From: Bradyrhizobium sp. LTSP849
GTDB lineage: Bacteria; Pseudomonadota; Alphaproteobacteria; Rhizobiales; Xanthobacteraceae
Reading direction: 5' to 3'
Assembly (NCBI RefSeq): GCF_000938255.1
Contig: NZ_JYMR01000023.1
Coordinates: forward strand, 186,001-250,000
Length of the DNA: 64,000 bases
The translations under genes and the position numbers were made by a program. Below the pieces are notes generated by a model. The model was not told the DNA's origin. It saw only the letters and a program-made list of their open reading frames with translations, and searched no databases. Shown one piece after another: positions 52,245-61,684 of this stretch (the stretch's first letter is position 1; every line of letters begins with the position of its first letter).

Positions 52245-52976
52245 ATGAGCCATTTCAGTCCGACGGCCGCCGTCAACTACTTCTTCAACTATTTCCTGAT
52301 GAAGGGTGTGCTCGTCACCATCGGCTTGACGGTGGCGGCCGTGATCGGTGGATTGATCCTCGGCATGGGCATCGCGTTGATGCGCATGTCGTCCAATCCG
52401 GTGTTGTCAGGCGCGTCGCGGTTCTATGTCTGGTTCTTCCGCGGCACGCCGCTGTTGATCCAGCTGGTCGTGATCTACAGCGGCTTGCCGCAGCTGGGGA
52501 TCAAGTTCAGCGTGATCACCTGTGCGCTGGTCGGCCTGATCCTGAACGAGGCGGCCTATCTCGCCGAGATCGTACGCAGCGGTTTCATGGCCGTCTCGGC
52601 TGGGCAGCGCGAGGCTGCCTGGGCGCTGAGCCTGTCGCCCTGGGTGACGTTCCGCCGCGTGACCCTGCCGCAGGCGTTCCGGCTGATGATCCCGCCGCTG
52701 GGCAACTCCATCAATTCGTTGTTGAAGGCAACTTCGCTCGCCTCCGTCATCTCGGTCGAGGAGCTCATGCGTCGCAGCGATATGCTGATGCAGGAGCACT
52801 TCCAGATCCTCGAAGTCTATGCGGCCGCAACCGCCTATTACCTGATCCTCACCTCGGTCTGGGATGCGGTTCAGCGTCGGCTCGAGAAGCATTTCGGTCG
52901 ATCGAATGCGCCTAAGACCAGGCGCGCTGTGACGACGCCGTCGGTTGCCCAGGCGAGCGTGGAGGCCCGCGCATGA
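52245..52976 (+). CDS. ABC transporter permease, polar amino acid (His/Glu/Gln/Arg) type
   Basis: A 243-residue permease of the HisMQ group with about five helices: [32 protein letters not shown] and the EAA loop around [20 protein letters not shown] are typical. GGAG precedes the ATG at 52245. It is the only permease of the operon, so it presumably works as a homodimer. The ATPase start overlaps its stop (ATGA). Confidence 0.94.
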   Translation: MSHFSPTAAVNYFFNYFLMKGVLVTIGLTVAAVIGGLILGMGIALMRMSSNPVLSGASRFYVWFFRGTPLLIQLVVIYSGLPQLGIKFSVITCALVGLILNEAAYLAEIVRSGFMAVSAGQREAAWALSLSPWVTFRRVTLPQAFRLMIPPLGNSINSLLKATSLASVISVEELMRRSDMLMQEHFQILEVYAAATAYYLILTSVWDAVQRRLEKHFGRSNAPKTRRAVTTPSVAQASVEARA

Positions 52977-53779
52977 GCGAGATGTCGATGAAGACGGCCA
53001 TGGATAGCGGTGTCGAAGGTGCGATGGCACAGCCGCAGCTGGGCGATGTGCCGGCGGTTCGCATGGAGGCCGTCTACAAGCATTACGGCGACTTCACTGC
53101 GCTCAACGAGATCGATCTCAAGGTCGCCAAGGGCGAGAAGATCGTGGTCTGCGGTCCCTCCGGCTCCGGCAAGTCGACGCTTATCCGCTGCATCAACCAC
53201 ATCGAGAAGCACGACGAGGGCCTGATCTATGTCAACGGCGTCGAGCTCGATCGCCAGCGCAAGAACATCGATGCGATCAGGCGCGACACCGGCATGGTGT
53301 TCCAGAGTTTTAACCTGTTTCCGCACATGACGGTGCTGGAGAACTGCATCCTGGCGCCGATGACCGTGAGCGGCATGACGCAGGCGGAGGCCAAGGATCT
53401 CGCCATGCATTTCCTGACCAAGGTCCGGATTCCGGAGCAGGCTGACAAATATCCCGGGCAGTTGTCGGGCGGCCAGCAGCAGCGCGTTGCGATTGCTCGC
53501 GCGCTGTGCATGCGGCCGAAGATCATGCTGTTCGACGAGCCGACCTCGGCGCTCGACCCCGAGATGGTCAAGGAAGTTCTGGAGACCATGAAGAAGCTCG
53601 CGGAAGAGGGCATGACCATGCTGTGCGTGACCCACGAGATGGGGTTTGCCCGCGAGGTCGCCGACCGGATCGTGTTCATGAACGAGGGCAAGGTCGTCGA
53701 GCAGGCCGCGCCGGAAGAGTTCTTCAAGCATCCGAAGTCCGAGCGGGCGAGGACGTTCCTCGACCAGATCATTCACTAG
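52973..53779 (+). CDS. ABC transporter ATP-binding protein, polar amino acid (GlnQ/HisP) type
   Basis: A 268-residue ATPase with an N-terminal extension of about 28 residues, then [58 protein letters not shown] and [15 protein letters not shown], the GlnQ hallmark sequence. It completes the importer with the two genes before it. Confidence 0.95.
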   Translation: MSEMSMKTAMDSGVEGAMAQPQLGDVPAVRMEAVYKHYGDFTALNEIDLKVAKGEKIVVCGPSGSGKSTLIRCINHIEKHDEGLIYVNGVELDRQRKNIDAIRRDTGMVFQSFNLFPHMTVLENCILAPMTVSGMTQAEAKDLAMHFLTKVRIPEQADKYPGQLSGGQQQRVAIARALCMRPKIMLFDEPTSALDPEMVKEVLETMKKLAEEGMTMLCVTHEMGFAREVADRIVFMNEGKVVEQAAPEEFFKHPKSERARTFLDQIIH

Positions 53780-53784
53780 TCGGC

Positions 53785-54726
53785 ATGTCGGCCGTGTCGC
53801 AAACATTCAGAGATCGCCTGCGCGGCATTCACGCCGCCACGATCGTGCCGATGACTGCTGATTTCGAGATCGATGAGCCAAGGCTGGCCGCGCATCTCAC
53901 GTCGGTCACGTCCGTTACGGGCATCAACGGACTATTGGTCAACGGCCACGCCGGCGAAAACTTCGTGCTGTCGCTGGCCGAGAAGCAGCGCGTGGTGGAG
54001 CTTGCACGCGGGCATGTCCCGAAGAGCTGTTTGATCGTCTCCGGCGTCAACCATGAATCGAGCCTGGAGGCCGCGCGCGAGGCGGCCGCGCTGGAGCAGG
54101 CGGGTGCGGACGGGCTGCTGGTGTTTCCTCCCAACAGCTGGGCGCTCGCTCACGCCGATGAGTGTGTCATCGAACACCATCGTCATATCCGCGATGCGAC
54201 GACCGCGCCCTTGATGCTCTACGCCGCACCAGTTGGCGCGGGCGCCATGGCCTACGCGCCGCCGTTGCTGGAGCGGCTCGTCGCCGACCCTCGCTTCGTC
54301 GCGATCAAGGAGGGTAGCTGGGAGGTCGCAGCCTATGAACAGAATCTGAGGCTGATCCGCAAGCTGCGGCCTGAGTTCATCGTGCTCGGCTCCGGCGACG
54401 AACATCTCATGACGAGCTATCTCGTCGGCTCAGCCGGCAGCCAGGTCAGCCTTGCCTGCGTCGTGCCGGAACTCGTGGTCGACCTATGGGCTGCGGCGGA
54501 AGCCGGCGATTGGGAGCGGGCGCGCGTCATGCACGACAAGCTCTATCCGTTGGCAGCCGCGATCTACCGCGATGCGCCCGGAGGACGGGCAACTGTGCGG
54601 CTCAAGGCTTGCCTGAAACTGCTCGGACGGCTCTCATGCGACGCGGTGCGGCCGCCGCAGCCGCCGGTGATGCCGGACGAGCTCCGTGCGCTCGAACTGG
54701 CCTTGCAGCTGGCTGGGCAAGGATAG
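53785..54726 (+). CDS. DapA-family aldolase with NGHAGE variant motif, second copy
   Basis: A 313-residue member of the dihydrodipicolinate synthase family. K175 (VAIKEGSW) and Y146 (LMLYAAP) are present, while GTTGE is again NGHAGE (residues 53-58) as in the protein at 50001. It starts five bases after the ATPase gene and lies within the same rightward transcription unit. The start at 53785 is the first ATG after that stop; the frame upstream lies inside the ATPase gene. Confidence 0.9.
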   Translation: MSAVSQTFRDRLRGIHAATIVPMTADFEIDEPRLAAHLTSVTSVTGINGLLVNGHAGENFVLSLAEKQRVVELARGHVPKSCLIVSGVNHESSLEAAREAAALEQAGADGLLVFPPNSWALAHADECVIEHHRHIRDATTAPLMLYAAPVGAGAMAYAPPLLERLVADPRFVAIKEGSWEVAAYEQNLRLIRKLRPEFIVLGSGDEHLMTSYLVGSAGSQVSLACVVPELVVDLWAAAEAGDWERARVMHDKLYPLAAAIYRDAPGGRATVRLKACLKLLGRLSCDAVRPPQPPVMPDELRALELALQLAGQG

Positions 54727-54817
54727 TCTGCGGAGGCTGGACCCGAATCCGCTCTTGGCCCATCCTGCGCAGATCCCGGCGGCCATTGCCGCTCGTTCCA
54801 ACATTCATGTCTGCGCG

Positions 54818-56365
54818 ATGGACAAGAAGCGCCAACCGAACAAACGCGTCTCCCTTGCCGGGATGCATATCGACCGGACGTCGGCCGTACCGTTGCACTT
54901 GCAGATTGCCGCCCACATCAGGAGCTCGATTCTGCACGGCACCTTTCCGGCCGGGACGCAATTTTTGGGATCGCGCGAGGTCGCACGGGAGTTGGGCTGT
55001 TCGCGCACGGTGGTGCTCACTGCGTGGGACCTGCTCTACGCCGAGGGTTATCTTGAATCGACGCCGCGTGGCAGCGTTATGGTGGCGTCCGTTGCGACGC
55101 CGCATGCGCAGCCTCCGTCCGCCACGTCGCCCGTGGCCAAGCCCGCCCAGATGTCGGAACGCTGGCGCTCGCTGCTCGCGTTCGACTACGAGACCAACTG
55201 GCCGTCGGAGTTCAGCCCGGGCGCGCCGGACATCTCGACGTTCCCATTCAAGGACTGGTCGCGCCTGCTGCGGCAGAGCTGGCAAAATCCAAGAGAGCAG
55301 GAGTGCCTCGATCTTCCGCCCGAAGGCCATCCGCGGCTGCGCAGCGAGATCGCCAATTTCCTCGGCTCGGTGCGCGGGCTCGTCTGCTCGCCGGAGGAGG
55401 TTGTCGTCACCTCAGGTACCTCCGGTGCGCTGGATTTCTGTAGCCGGATGATCCTCGATCCCGGAGATGAGGTCTGGGTCGAGGAGCCCGGCTTCGTCGA
55501 GGCTCGCTGGGCACTCACGGCGGCGGGCGCAAAACTCGTTCCGATTCCTGTCGACGACAAGGGCCTCGTCGTCTCCGAAGGAATTCGGCGTGCGCCTGGC
55601 GCGCGGCTGATCGTCATCACGCCGTCGCACCAATATCCGCTCGGCATCAGCATGGGGCTGGAGCGGCGCCTCGAGCTTCTGGACTGGGCCAACAGGAACG
55701 ACGTCTGGGTGATCGAGGACGACTACAATTCGGAGTTCAGACATCAGGACAGCATGATCGCCTCGCTACGCTCGCTCGATCGCGAGGGGCGGGTGATCTA
55801 CTTCGGCACCTTCTCGAAGATCATGATGCCGAACCTGCGGCTCGGCTACCTCGTCGCCAACAAGCATTTCATCGACGGATTTTCGAAAGGCCGCGCGCGC
55901 ATCGACGTCCACACCTCAGGCATCGGACAACTCGCTCTGGCTGAGTTCATGCGGGAGGGGCACCTGTTGCGGCATCTGCGCGGGATGCGACGGGTCTATG
56001 CTATCAGGCGAAAGGCGCTGATCTCTGCGATTGCAGCGTTGATGCCGGACGATCTGACCGTGTCCTCCGCCGTCACTGGGCTTCACCTGGTGGCGCTGTT
56101 CACCGACGCAATGCAGGCGCGGATGAGCGATCGCGAGGCGGCCGTGGTCCTGAAGCAGGCCGGCATCCATGTGCAGCCGCTGTCACAAAACTTTCTGGAG
56201 TATCCGACGCGACAGGGCCTGGTGTTCGGCTACGGGCGGCTGCGCGTCGAGGATGCCTCTCCGCTGCTCGCGAGAATCGCGGCTTGTATCGGTAGCGGCT
56301 CCCGCCATGCACCATCCGACACGGCAATACCGTCTCTTACTGTTCGTACAATAAAGAGTGGCTGA
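54818..56365 (+). CDS. MocR/PdxR-type GntR regulator with aminotransferase domain
   Basis: A 515-residue regulator fusing a GntR winged helix (about residues 16-85: PLHLQIAAHIRSSILHGTFP, REVARELGCSRTVVLTAWD) to a fold-type I aminotransferase domain that binds PLP; K334 in FGTFSKIMMP is the Schiff-base lysine and DDYNSEFR is conserved. The start at 54818 keeps the whole DNA-binding domain; the extension to 54686 lies in the aldolase gene. It follows the aldolase and faces the hydantoinase operon at 56792, which it may control through direct repeats upstream. Confidence 0.93.
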   Translation: MDKKRQPNKRVSLAGMHIDRTSAVPLHLQIAAHIRSSILHGTFPAGTQFLGSREVARELGCSRTVVLTAWDLLYAEGYLESTPRGSVMVASVATPHAQPPSATSPVAKPAQMSERWRSLLAFDYETNWPSEFSPGAPDISTFPFKDWSRLLRQSWQNPREQECLDLPPEGHPRLRSEIANFLGSVRGLVCSPEEVVVTSGTSGALDFCSRMILDPGDEVWVEEPGFVEARWALTAAGAKLVPIPVDDKGLVVSEGIRRAPGARLIVITPSHQYPLGISMGLERRLELLDWANRNDVWVIEDDYNSEFRHQDSMIASLRSLDREGRVIYFGTFSKIMMPNLRLGYLVANKHFIDGFSKGRARIDVHTSGIGQLALAEFMREGHLLRHLRGMRRVYAIRRKALISAIAALMPDDLTVSSAVTGLHLVALFTDAMQARMSDREAAVVLKQAGIHVQPLSQNFLEYPTRQGLVFGYGRLRVEDASPLLARIAACIGSGSRHAPSDTAIPSLTVRTIKSG

Positions 56366-56791
56366 GCCTACCGTCGTGCATAGCTCGTAGGCACCTGGAT
56401 ATCCCGCAGTGCCGGTCGATCGCCTGCAAATTAGACAGACGATTTCAGATGCTCGGATTGCAGTGCAGCGGGCGTCGCGATTTGCGCCGAGAATCCGTGG
56501 TGCGCCGCACTTTTCTCGCGTGGGTCAGCTCGCCCTCGCGTGCTCTCTGCGCGGGCACGGCTGCACCAAAACGTGCAGTCGATGCCGCGCGGCGCGGCGT
56601 CGGCCGCGCGCTGGTCTAGAGGTTTGCGACAACTCTGGCTCTATCCGGCTGCCTCCGCTCTGTCGCACGCTCTCGGACGGTGGCATGACAAGGGATGCAA
56701 GATGAGCGGTCTCAGTTTGGCATTAGACGTTGCGGTGGACGGGACAGACCCGGCGTCCGGTTCGGACGTCATGCGTAGCTGATTCCTGCAC
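56366..56791. other. 426-base intergenic region with possible regulator sites
   Basis: There is no convincing gene here. Two short open frames (56409-56705 and 56540-56782) have no family resemblance or ribosome-binding site. Near its middle lie CTGGTCTA (56611) and CTGGCTCTA (56635), direct half-sites 24 bases apart. The last 60 bases lead to the hydantoinase A start without a clear Shine-Dalgarno. Confidence 0.5.
56611..56643 (+). promoter_or_regulatory. Possible MocR-type direct-repeat operator
   Basis: CTGGTCTA and CTGGCTCTA start 24 bases apart in the same orientation. MocR regulators such as TauR bind direct CTGG-containing repeats at about this spacing, and a MocR gene lies just upstream. 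The assignment rests on two short half-sites only. Confidence 0.35.
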
Positions 56792-58801
56792 ATGAGCGAT
56801 TCCGACAATCACTGGGAAGTCGGCACAGATATCGGCGGCACCTTCACCGACATCATTGCCATCCGACGCAATTCCGCGGAGGCGCGGATCGCGAAGGTCC
56901 CGTCGCGCCCCGACGCTCCGGTTCAGGCGATGCTGGAGGCGATCGAGGCGGTGGGCCTGCGCAAGAGCGAGGTCAAGCGGTTCGTTCACGGCACCACGCG
57001 CGTGACCAACGCCATCGTCGAAGGCCGGCTGCCGAAGGTGGCGCTGGTTGCCACCGAAGGCTTTGCCGATGTGCTCGAGATCGCGCGCTATCGCCGCCGC
57101 GACCTCTATCGTCTCGACATTCCGCCGAAATCGCCGCCGCTGGTCCCGCCTGAACGATGCTTTGGCGTTGCCGAGCGCCTCGATCACGAGGGGCGGGTGT
57201 TGAAGGCGCTGGATGACGTGGAGATCGAGCGTCTCGTGATCTGGCTGAAACAGACAGGCGTGCAGAGCGTCGCGGTGGCCTTGCTCCATGCCTATGCCAA
57301 TCCAGTCCATGAAAAAATGCTGGGCGAGCGCCTCAAGGACGTCGTCGCCCATGTCTCGCTGTCACACGAGGTCAATCCCGAGGCGCGCGAATATGAGCGG
57401 ACCTCGGCGACCGTGTTCAACGCGGCCGCGATGCCGATCGCGGTGGAATATCTCAGCGAACTGGAGCAGCGGCTGCCGATCGGGCCGGGCTTGCAGGTGT
57501 TTCATTCCGCCGGCGCCATGATCCCGATCTCGGCGGTGAAGCGGCGGCCGCTGGTGATGGCGATGTCGGGCCCGGCGGCCGGCGTCTCGGCATCGGTCAG
57601 CATCGCGCGCCAGCTCGCGACGTCGCGCATGCTGACCTTCGACATGGGTGGCACCACGACCGACGTCTGCCTGATCGTCGATGGCCAGGCAGAAATGACC
57701 GACGGCCGCATGCTCGGCGACAAGCCGCTGCGCCAGCCGATGCTCGCTGTTCATTCGATCGGTGCCGGCGGCGGATCGATTGTGCGTAACGGTACCGGCG
57801 GCCTGACGGTCGGGCCGGAGAGCGCCGGTTCCGAGCCGGGACCGGCCTGCTACGGCCGCGGCGGCACCGAGCCGACCATCACCGACGCCAATGCCGTGCT
57901 CGGCTATCTCAATCCCGAGACAAAACTCGGCGACCGAATCGGCATCGACATCAAGGCGGCCGCGCAGGTCATCGAGCCGATCGCGCAGGCCTTGAGGCTG
58001 AGCCTGACCGAAACCGCGCTCGGCATCGTCAAGGTCGCGAACGCAACGATGGCGCGTGCGCTCCGCCGCGTCACAGTCGAGCGCGGCATCGATGGACGCG
58101 ATTGCACGCTGCTCGCCTTCGGCGGTGGCGGTCCGATGCATGCTGCGGGGCTTGCCGATCTCTACGGGATTGCAGAGGCCGTCGTACCGAGCGCCTCGAG
58201 CGCGTTCTCGGCGCTGGGCTGCCTCACCGCCGATTTCAGCTTCCTCCAGCAGCAGACTCTTCGCGTAGCCCTCGACGGTATCGATCTCGCCCGCGTGTCG
58301 GAGCGGATCGGGACGCTGATTGACGATGCGTCCGCGCCGCTCATCGCGAATGGCGTTGCCAATGCAGAGATTCAGGTCGAGCTGGTGGCGCTGATGCGCT
58401 ACGCGGCCCAGAACGACGCTATTCCGGTGCCGTTCGCTTTGCCGTTGGATGCGGCCAAGCTCAAGAAGGATTTTTTGATACGGCATCACGAGCTGTTCGG
58501 CTACGCGACAAGCGAGAGCTGCGTCATCGAGTCCGTGCGTGTGCAGGCGCGCCGGCCGTCGACGACTGTCGTGAGCCGACCGGCGACCGCTGTTAGGGCG
58601 GTGTCCACCGGCCGCCGCGTCTGCTCGTTTGACGGCTTCCACGATATCGCCACCGCAATCATCGACCGCGCTTCGCTGACCGAAATCGTCAGCGGCCCGG
58701 CGATCATTGAAGACGCGTGGTCGACAGTGGTGGTGCCGCCCGGCTGGGAGGCCAAGCCTGACACTGCCGGCAATCTGTTCTTGACGCGGAGGGCGGCATG
58801 A
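56792..58801 (+). CDS. Hydantoinase/oxoprolinase subunit A (HyuA type)
   Basis: A 669-residue ATP-dependent cyclic-amide hydrolase subunit. GTDIGGTFTDI at residues 11-21 and DMGGTTTD near 283-290 are the phosphate-binding loops of the ASKHA fold, with FVHGTTRVTNAIVEG and CTLLAFGGGGPMHA between and after. The family includes N-methylhydantoinase, 5-oxoprolinase, acetone and acetophenone carboxylases, so the substrate is open. It overlaps subunit B by four bases (ATGA), and the pair should form one enzyme. Confidence 0.93.
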   Translation: MSDSDNHWEVGTDIGGTFTDIIAIRRNSAEARIAKVPSRPDAPVQAMLEAIEAVGLRKSEVKRFVHGTTRVTNAIVEGRLPKVALVATEGFADVLEIARYRRRDLYRLDIPPKSPPLVPPERCFGVAERLDHEGRVLKALDDVEIERLVIWLKQTGVQSVAVALLHAYANPVHEKMLGERLKDVVAHVSLSHEVNPEAREYERTSATVFNAAAMPIAVEYLSELEQRLPIGPGLQVFHSAGAMIPISAVKRRPLVMAMSGPAAGVSASVSIARQLATSRMLTFDMGGTTTDVCLIVDGQAEMTDGRMLGDKPLRQPMLAVHSIGAGGGSIVRNGTGGLTVGPESAGSEPGPACYGRGGTEPTITDANAVLGYLNPETKLGDRIGIDIKAAAQVIEPIAQALRLSLTETALGIVKVANATMARALRRVTVERGIDGRDCTLLAFGGGGPMHAAGLADLYGIAEAVVPSASSAFSALGCLTADFSFLQQQTLRVALDGIDLARVSERIGTLIDDASAPLIANGVANAEIQVELVALMRYAAQNDAIPVPFALPLDAAKLKKDFLIRHHELFGYATSESCVIESVRVQARRPSTTVVSRPATAVRAVSTGRRVCSFDGFHDIATAIIDRASLTEIVSGPAIIEDAWSTVVVPPGWEAKPDTAGNLFLTRRAA

Positions 58802-60378
58802 AGCTCGATCCGTTCGTCGTCGAGGTCATCCGGCACGGGCTTTCCGCCGCGGCCGAGGAAATGAGCCTGGTGATGACGCGTTCGGCGCGCTCGCCGCTGC
58901 TGCGCGAGGCCGGAGATCTGTCGTCGGCGATCACGGACGGCCGTGGCGGCCTGGTCGGGCAGGGCCGCGACATTCCGATCCACCTCGGCGCGATGGCCTA
59001 CACGATCCCCGAGCTGCTTAAGGTGGTGCCGGTCGACAGCCTGAACGACGGCGACGTGCTGATCTACAATGTCGGCGCGCTCGGCGGCAATCATCTCAAC
59101 GACGTCAAGGTCGTGCGGCCCGTCTTCGTCGACAGCGAGATCGTGGCGTTCGCAGTCAGCCTTGCGCACTGGCCCGACATCGGTGGCACCTGGCCCGGCA
59201 GCTATTTTGCCAAGGCCATCGACACGTTCCAGGAAGCGATGCGCATTCCGCCGGTGCTGATCGCGACCAAGGCTGGCGTCATTACGCCGATCGTGCAGCT
59301 GCTCAAGGCCAACGTCCGCGATCCCGAATCCTGCGAGGGCGATCTTCTGGCCCAGATTGCGGCGACCAAGGCAGGCGAGCGGCGCATCGTCGAGCTTTGC
59401 CGAGAGCACGGCAAGGCCGTCTTCACGGCGACGCAGTCGCGCCTGCACGATCTCTCCGAGATCGAGATGCGGGAGGCGTTGCGTGCGCTGCCGGACGGCG
59501 TCTACGAGGGCGAAGATTATCTCGACGACGGCAGCACAGAAAATGCTCCGGCGCGTATCCACGTCAAGATTACCATCGCCGGGGATGAGGCGACCTTCGA
59601 CCTGTCCGGCAGCTGCGATCGGGTCTCCAATTTCTGCAACACGACGCCGTTCATGGCGCGCTCGGCGGTGGCCTATGCCGCGCGCATCATGAGTGGGCGC
59701 GACATGAACCAGAACGCCGGAGCGCTTCGGCCGTTGACCATCATCACGCGTCCGGGCTCGATTCTTGAGCCGGGCTGGAACGCCTCCGTTGCGGCCGGCA
59801 ATCACGAGACGTCCATGCGCATTGTCGATGCGATCTTCCGCGCCATGCAGGACACCATTCCCGAACGTTTGTCGGCGGGCGGAGCGACCACAGCGGGCGT
59901 CCTGTTCTTTGCCGAACCGCGCCAAAACGGTTCGTGGAAGATGCTCTACGAGGTTCACGGAGGCGGTGAAGGCGCGCGCCACGATCGGGCCGGCATCTCG
60001 GCAACCCGGGTGCATCTGTCCAACACATCGAATACGCCGATCGAGGTGATCGAGGCAAGCTACGCGATCCGCGTCGAGCAGCAGGCCATTCGCCGGGATT
60101 CCGGCGGCGCGGGTGCCTATCGCGGAGGTGACGGATCCGTGCGCACCTATCGCATCCTTGCGCCGTCGATGCATCTGACCACCTGCATCGAGCGCATGGT
60201 GATTCCACCGTACGGCATGCAGGGCGGCGAAGCCGGCAAGGCCTGTCGCATCTCGTTGATCAGGCAGGGCGCAAATGTCGCGATCGACGGCAAATCCAAC
60301 CTGGTGTTGCAGCAAGACGATCTCGTCACGATCGAGATGTGCGGTGGCGGTGGCTACGGCGCCGCGGCTGCGGAGTGA
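58798..60378 (+). CDS. Hydantoinase/oxoprolinase subunit B (HyuB type)
   Basis: A 526-residue partner of the preceding subunit. It opens KLDPFVVEVIRHGLSAAAEE, then MTRSARSPLLREAGDLSSAI, GDVLIYNVGALGGNHLNDV and a Gly-rich C-terminus GGAGAYRGGDGSVR and MCGGGGYG, all usual for HyuB. It is translationally coupled to subunit A. Confidence 0.93.
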   Translation: MKLDPFVVEVIRHGLSAAAEEMSLVMTRSARSPLLREAGDLSSAITDGRGGLVGQGRDIPIHLGAMAYTIPELLKVVPVDSLNDGDVLIYNVGALGGNHLNDVKVVRPVFVDSEIVAFAVSLAHWPDIGGTWPGSYFAKAIDTFQEAMRIPPVLIATKAGVITPIVQLLKANVRDPESCEGDLLAQIAATKAGERRIVELCREHGKAVFTATQSRLHDLSEIEMREALRALPDGVYEGEDYLDDGSTENAPARIHVKITIAGDEATFDLSGSCDRVSNFCNTTPFMARSAVAYAARIMSGRDMNQNAGALRPLTIITRPGSILEPGWNASVAAGNHETSMRIVDAIFRAMQDTIPERLSAGGATTAGVLFFAEPRQNGSWKMLYEVHGGGEGARHDRAGISATRVHLSNTSNTPIEVIEASYAIRVEQQAIRRDSGGAGAYRGGDGSVRTYRILAPSMHLTTCIERMVIPPYGMQGGEAGKACRISLIRQGANVAIDGKSNLVLQQDDLVTIEMCGGGGYGAAAAE

Positions 60379-60388
60379 GGGGATTGCG

Positions 60389-61684
60389 ATGAGCAAATTG
60401 TTGCGAACTGGATTGAATGCCGGTGAGAGCGCGCCCATGGCCGTGGTCGGCGGCGAGGGCGTCTACTTTCATCTGTCAGACGGCCGCCGCCTGATCGACG
60501 GCAGCAACACCGGCGGCGGGCTCGGCCACCGTCACCCAGCGATGGTGGAGGCGATCCGCAGCGCGGCGGATACGCCTGTCGTCAATGAAGGCTGGACCTG
60601 GGTCGGCCGCGAGCAGGCCGCCGACGATCTGATGGCCACCGCGTTCAGGGGCGAGGAGGATTGGGTCGGCGCGGTGCGCTTCTGCATCAGCGGCAGCGAG
60701 GCCAACGACATGGCGCTGTCGCTCTGCCAGGCGCTGACGCAGCGTTCTGCGCTGGCGACGCGCGAGCGCGCCTATCACGGCATCACCGGCCTGTCGCGCA
60801 GCATGACGGTGCAGCCGCAATGGCACGGCGGCCTCGCCGTGCATGCCGGTGGCTCGAAGCTACCGGCGCCGATGGCACCCGTGCGGATTCTTCCGGCGCC
60901 CGATGGCGCGATCTACGGTGCGCCGGCCAACAATGCCCCGCCGAGTGAATACCTGACAGATGCGACGCGCCTGCTGTCGGATACCGCAGCGACGATCATC
61001 GATTACACCCAGGGCGGCATCTATTACGACGGCGCCTATCAGGACGAGGTGGCGCGCTGTGCGCGGCAGGCGGGCTCGTACTGGATCGCGGACGAGGTCG
61101 TCACCGGCGCGGGCCGCGCGGGGCGCTGGTTCGCATTCCAGGGGGCCAAAAGCCGTCCCGACATCGTGACGCTCGGCAAGTCACTTGGCGGTGGCGCGGC
61201 GGCCGTCGCAGCAGTCGTGGTGTCGAAAGACATCGTCGAACGGCTCAAGGGCACGAGCTGGCAGAACTACGGCACACTCCGTGGCCATCCGATCAGCATG
61301 GCCGCGGTCAGTGCTTACCTCAAGGTCGTCAGCGAAGAGAAGATTTTGGAGCACGTAAAGAGCCTCGAAAGGCTGTTCACCCGCCGCCTGCTCGCGATCG
61401 CACAAAAGCATCCGAGCGTGGAGCGCGTGGCGGGGCAGGGGCTGCACTGGACGGTCGAGCTGCACGGCCCGGATTGGCGCGACTGGCACGCCGACACCAC
61501 CGAGGTGCCGATCGCCTCGCGCGTGGCGGAGCGGGCGCTGGAGGCCGGTGCGGTTATCGGAACCAGCGGCGAGCAGACCTCGCTGTTTCTGGCGCCGCCG
61601 CTCGTGATCTCCGAGCATGAAGCCGAGTGGCTTCTGGATGCGCTCGACCACGGACTGGATATTGCCGACCAGGAGCACGGGTGA
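60389..61684 (+). CDS. Class III aminotransferase (glutamate-1-semialdehyde/omega-transaminase like)
   Basis: A 431-residue PLP enzyme: GLGHRHPAMVEAI, CISGSEANDMAL, the PLP-binding aspartate in WIADEVVTG and the Schiff-base lysine K264 in TLGKSLGGG. It moves an amino group of the acid liberated by ring opening, or its D-enantiomer, but the substrate is unknown. The start at 60389 follows GAGGGG and lies 10 bases after subunit B; the upstream frame is within that gene. The stop overlaps the ligase start. Confidence 0.93.
   Translation: MSKLLRTGLNAGESAPMAVVGGEGVYFHLSDGRRLIDGSNTGGGLGHRHPAMVEAIRSAADTPVVNEGWTWVGREQAADDLMATAFRGEEDWVGAVRFCISGSEANDMALSLCQALTQRSALATRERAYHGITGLSRSMTVQPQWHGGLAVHAGGSKLPAPMAPVRILPAPDGAIYGAPANNAPPSEYLTDATRLLSDTAATIIDYTQGGIYYDGAYQDEVARCARQAGSYWIADEVVTGAGRAGRWFAFQGAKSRPDIVTLGKSLGGGAAAVAAVVVSKDIVERLKGTSWQNYGTLRGHPISMAAVSAYLKVVSEEKILEHVKSLERLFTRRLLAIAQKHPSVERVAGQGLHWTVELHGPDWRDWHADTTEVPIASRVAERALEAGAVIGTSGEQTSLFLAPPLVISEHEAEWLLDALDHGLDIADQEHG

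Noticed and set aside
56409-56782. Two small open frames between the MocR and hydantoinase A genes
   Set aside because: No ribosome-binding site, no recognisable domain, Arg/Ser/Cys-rich composition.
58501-60438. 645-codon minus-strand open frame
   Set aside because: Antisense to hydantoinase A and B genes; no family resemblance.
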